Below are positions 7,642 to 13,572 of a DNA stretch of 19,299 nt, in pieces. The position numbers were made by a program, and so were the translations under genes. The notes below the pieces were generated by a model. The model did no database searches, was not told the DNA's origin, and saw nothing but the letters and a program-made list of their open reading frames with translations. Numbering within the stretch: the stretch's first letter is position 1; each line of letters begins with the position of its first letter. This stretch comes from an uncultured Oscillospiraceae bacterium. GTDB lineage: Bacteria; Bacillota; Clostridia; Oscillospirales; Ruminococcaceae. The DNA is taken from NCBI GenBank assembly GCA_934486875.1, contig CAKSPU010000042.1:1-19299 (forward strand), in the 5' to 3' direction.

Positions 7642-7860
7642 ATGAATCCCGAATTTTTTCTTCGCAGCTATACGGGAGGACTTCCCGAGACCGCAGGCGG
7701 ACGGATAGCCTTTTTTGCAGGCATTCTTATCTGTCTCCTTGCAGACCAAATCCTTAAGAAAAAGCTCCCCGATATGAACAAACAGCTCCGCAGCATTCTT
7801 TCCCTGATACCGATGTTTCTTATTCTCACGGTCTGCTATATAGTAAATTCGGGTATATAA
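7642..7860 (+). CDS. Small two-helix membrane protein, paralogue 2
   Basis: This 72-residue protein has no family I recognise. It starts at an ATG with AAAGGAG about 9 nt upstream and lies 22 nt after the previous gene. Two predicted membrane helices (residues about 21-37 and 49-69) flank the loop KKKLPDMNK, matching the KSRFPDMND loop of its neighbour. Its TAA stop shares a base with the ATG of the next gene (TAATG), which points to translational coupling. Confidence 0.78.
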   Translation: MNPEFFLRSYTGGLPETAGGRIAFFAGILICLLADQILKKKLPDMNKQLRSILSLIPMFLILTVCYIVNSGI

Positions 7861-8330
7861 TGGAACAGGAAAAGATACCCCTTGCAAAGTGCGGTATGAA
7901 CTGCACCGAGTGCCGCTTTGCAGCGGAAAATGACTGCCCAGGCTGCCCCTACTGCCGCCCCGCCTCGGAGCGTGAAAAGCTTTTCGAGGACGAGGAGTGC
8001 GAGGTGGGAAAATGCGCCGAGGCAAAGGGATATGACAGCTGCGGACAATGCCCCGATTTCCCCTGCGAGATCCTGAAAGAAGTAAGCTTCGACGTTGAAA
8101 CGGGGGACGGCGGAAACAGGCTTATGCGCCTGAAAGCGCTTCGTGACGGGGAATACCGCCGCAAAAGGCTGCGCATATCCGCTCCCGTTACGGGGGGCTG
8201 TCTCGGACTTCTGGCAGGCATAATCATCGGCTGCATCACGGGCGGGATATTCACTATGCCCTTTGCGGGAACTGCCGCAGGCGTGGGACTGGGCTTCATT
8301 GCGGCTGTATCCAAAGGGGACAGGCGATGA
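7860..8330 (+). CDS. Cys-rich DUF3795-like protein with a C-terminal glycine-rich membrane segment
   Basis: The N-terminal half carries clustered cysteines: KCGMNCTEC (Cys11, 15, 18), CPGCPYC (Cys26, 29, 32), then CEVGKC and CGQCPDFPCE. This pattern matches the DUF3795 family of presumed metal-binding proteins of unknown function. A basic stretch (residues about 100-107, RRKRLR) is followed by a glycine-rich hydrophobic region (about 112-150, GG-x3-G-x3-G spacing). That region could insert in the membrane as one or two helices. The ATG overlaps the stop of the preceding gene. The 156-residue length includes the added tail. Function is unknown; redox or metal sensing is only a possibility. Confidence 0.8.
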   Translation: MEQEKIPLAKCGMNCTECRFAAENDCPGCPYCRPASEREKLFEDEECEVGKCAEAKGYDSCGQCPDFPCEILKEVSFDVETGDGGNRLMRLKALRDGEYRRKRLRISAPVTGGCLGLLAGIIIGCITGGIFTMPFAGTAAGVGLGFIAAVSKGDRR

Positions 8331-8390
8331 CATTTATTCGGACATTACATATATGCACGGAACAAATAATTTCTTGGAGGTATAATAAAA

Positions 8391-9605
8391 ATGGCAGATA
8401 AAATTCAGATGACCACCCCTCTGGTGGAAATGGACGGAGACGAGATGACCCGAATCATCTGGAAGATGATAAAGGATATCCTCATCACCCCTTATGTTGA
8501 CCTTAAGACAGATTACTACGATCTCGGTCTTGTTCACAGAAATGAGACCAACGATCAGGTAACAGTTGATTCCGCCGAGGCTACAAAGAAGTACGGCGTT
8601 GCTGTAAAGTGCGCAACTATCACCCCCAACGCTCAGAGAATGACCGAGTATGACCTTAAGGAGATGTGGAAGTCCCCCAACGGCACCATCAGAGCAATTC
8701 TCGACGGCACTGTTTTCAGAGCGCCCATTATCGTAAAGGGCATCACTCCCCTCCTCCCCACCTGGACAAAGCCCATAACCATTGCCCGTCACGCTTACGG
8801 CGATGTTTACAAAAACACCGAGATGCAGGTAGAGCAGGGCTCAAAGTGCGAGCTGGTATGCACCGACAAGGACGGCAAGGAGACCCGCTCCCTCATTTAT
8901 GATTTCAAGGACAGCTCAGGCGTTATCCAGGGACTTCACAACAAGGACAACTCTATCAGAAGCTTTGCAAAGGCTTGCTTCAACTTTGCCCTTGACACCA
9001 AGCAGGATCTGTGGTTCGCTACCAAGGACACTATCTCCAAGAAGTACGATCACCGCTTCAAGGACATTTTTGCGGAAATTTACGAAAACGAGTACAAGGC
9101 TAAGTTTGAAGCTGCGGGCATCGAATATTTCTACACCCTCATCGACGACGCTGTTGCAAGAGTTGTACGTTCAAACGGCGGCTACATCTGGGCGTGCAAG
9201 AACTATGACGGCGACGTTATGTCCGATATGGTGGCTACCGCTTTCGGAAGCCTCGGTATGATGACCTCCGTTCTCGTATCTCCCGACGGAGTTTATGAGT
9301 ACGAGGCTGCTCACGGAACAGTTACACGCCACTACTACAAGCACCTTAAGGGCGAGGAGACCTCCACAAACTCCGTTGCCACCATTTTTGCGTGGTCGGG
9401 CGCTCTTAAGAAGAGAGGCGAGCTTGACGGCAACAAGGCTCTTTCCGAATATGCCGAGAAGCTTGAAAAGGCTACCGTCCGGACCATTGAGGAGGGCGTT
9501 ATGACAGGCGACCTGTACGTTCTCTCTCATCTTGAAAACAAGAAGAAGGTCAATACCGAGGACTTCCTCCTTGAAATAAACAAGCGCCTTGCGGCTATGA
9601 TGTAA
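8391..9605 (+). CDS. icd: NADP-dependent isocitrate dehydrogenase, eukaryote-like homodimeric type
   Basis: Oxidatively decarboxylates isocitrate to 2-oxoglutarate with NADP+. The 404-residue protein aligns along its length with animal and yeast cytosolic enzymes rather than the E. coli type. Substrate residues sit one position after those of human IDH1: Ser95, Asn97, Arg101, Arg110, Arg133 (human Arg132) and Tyr140. Metal-binding Asp residues lie in TLIDDAVA and [18 protein letters not shown] carries the Arg-His pair that selects NADP. GGAGG lies 10 nt before the ATG. No promoter or terminator is evident in the 60-nt gap after the preceding gene, so cotranscription with aconitase is likely and makes metabolic sense. 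Confidence 0.96.
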   Translation: MADKIQMTTPLVEMDGDEMTRIIWKMIKDILITPYVDLKTDYYDLGLVHRNETNDQVTVDSAEATKKYGVAVKCATITPNAQRMTEYDLKEMWKSPNGTIRAILDGTVFRAPIIVKGITPLLPTWTKPITIARHAYGDVYKNTEMQVEQGSKCELVCTDKDGKETRSLIYDFKDSSGVIQGLHNKDNSIRSFAKACFNFALDTKQDLWFATKDTISKKYDHRFKDIFAEIYENEYKAKFEAAGIEYFYTLIDDAVARVVRSNGGYIWACKNYDGDVMSDMVATAFGSLGMMTSVLVSPDGVYEYEAAHGTVTRHYYKHLKGEETSTNSVATIFAWSGALKKRGELDGNKALSEYAEKLEKATVRTIEEGVMTGDLYVLSHLENKKKVNTEDFLLEINKRLAAMM

Positions 9606-9615
9606 TAAACGGTAT

Positions 9616-9669
9616 AACTGCGGAGTCTGCGGCGGTGCTGCGGGCTGCCGCAGTTTGATTACACCGCAG
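9616..9669 (+). promoter_or_regulatory. Hairpin-forming leader or terminator region between icd and rex
   Basis: Three copies of CTGCGG (9618, 9627, 9638) are followed by two of the complement CCGCAG (9648, 9664). The best simple hairpin is CTGCGGC (9627-9633) with GCCGCAG (9647-9653), followed by TTTGATT. An alternative is AACTGCGG (9616-9623) with CCGCAGTT (9648-9655). It may be a weak terminator of the icd operon or an attenuator-like leader of rex. Confidence 0.5.
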
Positions 9670-9699
9670 AACTCTCCATAAAAAAAGGAATGGTGAACT

Positions 9700-10353
9700 A
9701 TGGCAAGAAAAGAGGATATTTCCTCCTCGGTAATAAAACGGCTCCCAAGGTATTACCGCTTTATCGGAGAGCTTATCGCCGAGGGGCGCACAAGGATATC
9801 CTCCGCAGATCTGGCGGCGCAGATGTCCCTGACCGCTTCCCAGATAAGGCAGGATCTTAACTGCTTCGGCGGCTTCGGGCAGCCCGGCTGCGGCTACTTT
9901 CTCCCCGACCTCCACTCGGAGATAGGTCGGATACTGGGGCTTGACAAACACAGAAAAGCCATACTTATCGGTGCGGGAAATCTTGGACGTGCCATTGCCA
10001 TTCATATGAAATTTGAAAGCTTCGGAATGACCCTCTGCGGGATATTTGACACCGATGAAAACAAAACAGGGCTGACGGTTGCGGGTATGAAGATACTCCC
10101 GATGACGGAGATACGTGATTTTATTGCAGACAAGCACCCCGAGGCGGCTATACTCTGCATTCCGAGGGAATCGGCGGAGGAATGCACGGATCTCCTTGTA
10201 AGCTGCGGCATAAAAGCGTTCTGGAACTTCTCACACTACGATCTAACCGCTAAACACAAGGATATCATTGCCGAAAACGTTCATCTCGGGGACAGCCTTA
10301 TGCTTTTGTCATACGGGCTGAACGACCGTGAAAGCAGAGAAAATGAAAGCTGA
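9700..10353 (+). CDS. rex: Redox-sensing transcriptional repressor Rex
   Basis: Rex represses fermentation and respiration genes and leaves DNA when NADH rises. The 217-residue protein is of normal length. Residues 1-75 form the winged helix: VIKRLPRYYR is typical, and SASQIR-type recognition appears as LTASQIRQDL. The NADH-binding Rossmann fold has GAGNLG at 91-96 and an acidic residue at the end of the second strand (FDTD, about 117). The C-terminal helix that swaps between subunits has the family signature (NVHLGDSLMLLSYGL). The start has AAAGGAA about 10 nt upstream. I found no convincing Rex operator in the window, so its targets are not shown here. It may share a transcript with icd or be started inside the 94-nt gap. 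Confidence 0.95.
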   Translation: MARKEDISSSVIKRLPRYYRFIGELIAEGRTRISSADLAAQMSLTASQIRQDLNCFGGFGQPGCGYFLPDLHSEIGRILGLDKHRKAILIGAGNLGRAIAIHMKFESFGMTLCGIFDTDENKTGLTVAGMKILPMTEIRDFIADKHPEAAILCIPRESAEECTDLLVSCGIKAFWNFSHYDLTAKHKDIIAENVHLGDSLMLLSYGLNDRESRENES

Positions 10354-10377
10354 ATTATAAACAAATTCATAATTGAT

Positions 10378-10410
10378 TTTTAGTGCAAAATATAGTATTT
10401 TTTACTAAAA
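10378..10410. promoter_or_regulatory. 33-nt AT-rich near-perfect palindrome
   Basis: TTTTAGTGCAAAATA (10378-10392) pairs with TATTTTTTACTAAAA (10396-10410) around TAG: 15 positions with one mismatch and one G-T. It ends 3 bp before the -35 of the next promoter and 25 bp after rex. It could be an operator, or a weak bidirectional terminator; no clear T-run follows. Confidence 0.6.
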
Positions 10411-10413
10411 GCA

Positions 10414-10442
10414 TTGATTTTTTGATGAATATGTGATATACT
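10414..10442 (+). promoter_or_regulatory. Promoter of the FliB-like gene
   Basis: TTGATT (10414-10419), a 17-bp spacer and TATACT (10437-10442) give a good sigma-A match. The predicted leader is about 75 nt before the ATG at 10523. Confidence 0.75.
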
Positions 10443-10522
10443 TATAAAGACATATTGTTTTGTGACATTTTTTGAGCTTTGAAATTAACCGATGCCCTTG
10501 GCTTCGGACTGGAGGAAATATA

Positions 10523-11509
10523 ATGCCATACCCTATAATCACACCGTCTTATTTTCAGGAGCTTGCCGAGGACAAGACTCTCGAGGAAAAGGTTCAGTAC
10601 AACATTCTTACATCTCCCAGCGCTGTGGAGTACGTTTTCCCTATATATCAGAAGCCTCTCATCAGAAAGCTTATGAGCATTGACGGCATTCTCAGCTTCA
10701 AGATGACAAACCTCAAGCCCGAGCACGAGGCGGAATTTGCAAAGCAGGGCGAGGAGCTTGTGAAAAAGTTCCCCCAGCTCAAGCATTACTGGGAGTTCAA
10801 GGTGCTCACTATGCAGCTCCTCCAGAACAGGAACTTCGTTTTTGAAAAGCGTATGCTCCTTCTGAACTACGCTTACAAGACACTTCAGGGAATGCTTGAA
10901 AAAACAACCGGCGAGGAGCAGGACAAGTACATTGCCACCTTCCTCCGTGATATGAATGTGCCCAAAAATCAGGACTCTGTTATGAAATATTTCGAGTCCA
11001 TCACCCCCAATTTCGCATACAGCCTCTGCGACGGACTTTCACTTCTCCGTGCGCTCCCCGCTTCCGAGGAATACAACAAACTCCTTGACACTGTATTCGC
11101 CAACGTAAAGTGCGACAGGGCTATGAAGGAATTTAAGTACGACGACAAGATCTATATGCCTATGAAGAAGGCTTACCACGAAGACTTCCTCAAAAACGGC
11201 AGAGAGCACTACATCGAGCAGGTAATGGTAAACTATGTATGGACATACTGTATGCCCTATGCTGACTGCACCTCCAACCTCTGGGACAACTTCATCTTCT
11301 TCAACACCCTCTTCAACACCATAAAGGTGCTCCTCACCTGCGCTACCTACAACGCTGAGGACAAGGACGAGGCTTTCGTGAATGCTATCTCCGAGTTTGA
11401 CAGCGCTCTCAGAAGAACAAAGGGAAGCATCGTTAAGCTCATCGCTGCGGCAAATGCCAAGGAGGGTCTTGCTACAAACGGCGATATGGCTATTCTTTCT
11501 ATGAGCTGA
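10523..11509 (+). CDS. Protein with a FliB-like C-terminal half, lacking the FliB cysteine clusters
   Basis: The 328-residue product starts at an ATG 7 nt after GGAGG; an upstream in-frame TTG or GTG has no such site. The C-terminal third (EHYIEQVMVNYVW ... FNTLFNTIKVLLTCATYN ... NGDMAILSMS) resembles the helical end of flagellin lysine-N-methylase FliB as I recall it (FRNLILYKIW ... IKLLTAAS ... DDLSMINLL). The start MPYPIITPSYFQ also fits. FliB carries N-terminal and central cysteine clusters thought to bind a metal centre. Here residues 1-150 contain no cysteine, so methylase activity is doubtful. The rest is helical, soluble and without a signal peptide. It is flanked by its own promoter and a probable terminator, so likely monocistronic. 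The family call rests on visual comparison only. Confidence 0.7.
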   Translation: MPYPIITPSYFQELAEDKTLEEKVQYNILTSPSAVEYVFPIYQKPLIRKLMSIDGILSFKMTNLKPEHEAEFAKQGEELVKKFPQLKHYWEFKVLTMQLLQNRNFVFEKRMLLLNYAYKTLQGMLEKTTGEEQDKYIATFLRDMNVPKNQDSVMKYFESITPNFAYSLCDGLSLLRALPASEEYNKLLDTVFANVKCDRAMKEFKYDDKIYMPMKKAYHEDFLKNGREHYIEQVMVNYVWTYCMPYADCTSNLWDNFIFFNTLFNTIKVLLTCATYNAEDKDEAFVNAISEFDSALRRTKGSIVKLIAAANAKEGLATNGDMAILSMS

Positions 11510-11541
11510 TAAGGCTCACATACACCAAATACATTCATCAG

Positions 11542-11566
11542 GCGGCGGGAGCTATACTCTTGCCGC
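11542..11566 (+). terminator. Possible terminator after the FliB-like gene
   Basis: GCGGCGGGAG pairs with CTCTTGCCGC (10 bp, two G-T) around a 5-nt loop, followed by only TTTG. The stem is stable but the T-run is poor, so termination may be partial. A TATACT lies in the loop and stem, without a good -35. Confidence 0.45.
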
Positions 11567-11596
11567 TTTGCTGTCTGAAAAACCGGAGGTCGGCAA

Positions 11597-12550
11597 ATGG
11601 ACATTGACAAGAAGCTTATCGGAATGCTGAAATCGGCGGCGGACGAGATACGCAGATCCGTTATCGGCAAGGACAATATCATCATAAAAATTCTTATGAC
11701 TGCCTGCGCAGGGGGACATATCCTGCTGGAGGATATCCCCGGAGTGGGCAAGACCACTATGGCTGTGGCGTTTTCAAAGGCGCTGGGGCTCAGCTACAAC
11801 CGTATGCAGTTCACCTCCGATGTTATGCCTGCGGACGTGACGGGATTTAATATGCCAAACCGTCAGACGGGGGAATTTGAATGGCGTGAGGGTGCGGTTT
11901 TCTGCAATCTTTTCCTTGCGGACGAGATAAACCGAACATCAAGCAAAACTCAGTCGGCGCTCCTTGAAGCTATGGAGGAGCGTGCTGTGACCGTGGACAG
12001 CGTTACCCGTCCCCTGCCCGATCCTTTCATCGTCCTTGCGACGCAGAATCCCTGCGGCTCGGCGGGAACGCAGAATCTCCCCGAGAGCCAGCTTGACAGA
12101 TTTATGATACGGCTCACTATGGGCTATCCCGACCCTGCGGACGAGGCGGCTATTTTAAAGGCGAAATCCCGGAAAAGCAATATCCCGCAGGTGAGGACGG
12201 TAATGTCCGCCGATGACCTGAAAATGCTCCGAAGCGCTGCGGACGGGATATTTGTGAGCGACGAGATATTCGACTACATCGCAAGGCTGTCTGCGGCGAC
12301 GAGAAATGACCCGAGACTGGAGCTTGGAGTAAGTCCCCGAGGCTCTCTCGCAGTTGCGGCTATGGCGAAATCCGCAGCTATGTTTTCGGGCAGGAATTAC
12401 GTTATACCAAAGGACATCGCAAACATTTACGGCGATGTGTGCGCTCACCGTGTGATACCCGCAAGGATAAAGGGAAAAATCCCTGATGACGGCGGTATCA
12501 GAGATATACTTGAAAGCATCTGCGGCGGCGTTTCGGCTCCGAAGCTGTAA
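11597..12550 (+). CDS. MoxR-family AAA+ ATPase
   Basis: MoxR ATPases act as chaperones that mature or insert partner proteins, and are commonly encoded next to DUF58 and transglutaminase-like proteins, as here. The 317-residue protein has VIGKDNII near residue 22, Walker A PGVGKTT (48-54), Walker B LFLADE (105-110), sensor ATQN (148-151) and the Arg-containing LDRFM (166-170). A C-terminal lid includes SPRGSLAVAAMAKS. GGAGG lies 7 nt before the ATG. It is the first gene of the run and is 11 nt from the DUF58 gene. Its specific client is not known. Confidence 0.93.
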   Translation: MDIDKKLIGMLKSAADEIRRSVIGKDNIIIKILMTACAGGHILLEDIPGVGKTTMAVAFSKALGLSYNRMQFTSDVMPADVTGFNMPNRQTGEFEWREGAVFCNLFLADEINRTSSKTQSALLEAMEERAVTVDSVTRPLPDPFIVLATQNPCGSAGTQNLPESQLDRFMIRLTMGYPDPADEAAILKAKSRKSNIPQVRTVMSADDLKMLRSAADGIFVSDEIFDYIARLSAATRNDPRLELGVSPRGSLAVAAMAKSAAMFSGRNYVIPKDIANIYGDVCAHRVIPARIKGKIPDDGGIRDILESICGGVSAPKL

Positions 12551-12561
12551 AAGGAACGGTT

Positions 12562-13557
12562 ATGTCAAGGGTGCTTTATATCCTCGTCCTTATCGGGGCG
12601 GGACTGTTTTATCTTTTATATTCGGACAGCCTTTCATTTGTACTTCTCACAGCTCTGCTCATTCTGCCTGTGATGCTCCTTGTGCAGCTTATCATCAGCG
12701 CAGCTTTTCTTAAATGCTCCGTGAAAAGCTCACGGATAACAGCTTTTAAGGGAGAGCCCTGCGAAGCGGCTTTTACGGTGACGAACAACTCTGTTTTCCC
12801 CCTGCCGAACACCGTTATCAGGGTAAAGGCGGTGTGCTGTCCCACAGGCGATGTGAGCTGCTCTACAGTAACCGTGCCAATTCCCGCTCTGAGGACGGAA
12901 ACGGTGACGGTGACTCTCGGTTCGGAGCACTGCTCACGGGTGGACATAACGGCTGAATATGTGAAAGCATTTGACCTGCTGAGACTTTTTTCCGTGAAGC
13001 GGTTCCGAAAAAAGCTGCACTGCTCGGTGTATATAATCCCGAAGCTGCGGGAAAGCTTTGCTTCGGAAGCAAGGGACATATTGCGCCTGCCCGCTCCCGA
13101 AATGCCCTCGGAAACAAGCAATGCACCGAGCCTCGGGGGATATCCCGGAGATGTGTGCGGCTACAGGGAATTTATGCAGGGCGACAGGCTGAGCCTTATG
13201 CACTACAAGCTCAGCGCAAGATTTGACAAGGACATTGTAAAGGTGCTGAGCAAAAATTCGGACAGGAGATTTTTCCTCACCGCCGACCTTTCGGACAATG
13301 ACCTTTCAAAGCGTGACGCTGCTTTTGAACGGCTTATGAGCGTGGCATACTATCTTTCGGCGGAAAATGCGGAGGTGTATACAGCTGTTCCCGATGAGCC
13401 CGACAGCTTTGAAGTCCTGGAAATAATGCGATCTGAGGGAACGGCGGCAAGAGTGAGGGACGGTGCGGATTATTTTGCCGTGTGCAGGCTTTTATGCGGC
13501 AGATATTTCAACGATGCACAGTCCCCTGGGGAACTTATAAAGGTAAAGCTTGACTGA
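12562..13557 (+). CDS. DUF58 membrane-anchored protein
   Basis: Two N-terminal membrane helices (residues about 3-20 and 24-46) are followed by a beta-rich domain and the DUF58 core. The core signature lies at residues 202-220 (REFMQGDRLSLMHYKLSAR). The usual pattern is Y-x2-GD-x2-R-x-I-H-W; here the Arg after GD is Ser211 and the Trp is Tyr215, so it is a divergent member. The following DxS-type segment FLTADLSDN fits the von Willebrand-like fold of the family. AAAGGAA precedes the ATG by 6 nt. It lies between the MoxR ATPase and the transglutaminase-like protein, the usual arrangement for a membrane complex of still unclear role. Confidence 0.9.
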   Translation: MSRVLYILVLIGAGLFYLLYSDSLSFVLLTALLILPVMLLVQLIISAAFLKCSVKSSRITAFKGEPCEAAFTVTNNSVFPLPNTVIRVKAVCCPTGDVSCSTVTVPIPALRTETVTVTLGSEHCSRVDITAEYVKAFDLLRLFSVKRFRKKLHCSVYIIPKLRESFASEARDILRLPAPEMPSETSNAPSLGGYPGDVCGYREFMQGDRLSLMHYKLSARFDKDIVKVLSKNSDRRFFLTADLSDNDLSKRDAAFERLMSVAYYLSAENAEVYTAVPDEPDSFEVLEIMRSEGTAARVRDGADYFAVCRLLCGRYFNDAQSPGELIKVKLD

Positions 13558-13572
13558 CTGGAGGCGGAGCTT

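Noticed and set aside
10354..10522. Rex operator upstream of the FliB-like gene (TTGTTTTGTGACA region)
   Set aside because: It does not form the TTGTTAA-type inverted repeat expected for Rex; only loosely AT-rich.
11553..11558. TATACT as a promoter for the MoxR operon
   Set aside because: No acceptable -35 at 16-18 bp, and it lies inside the hairpin that better fits a terminator.
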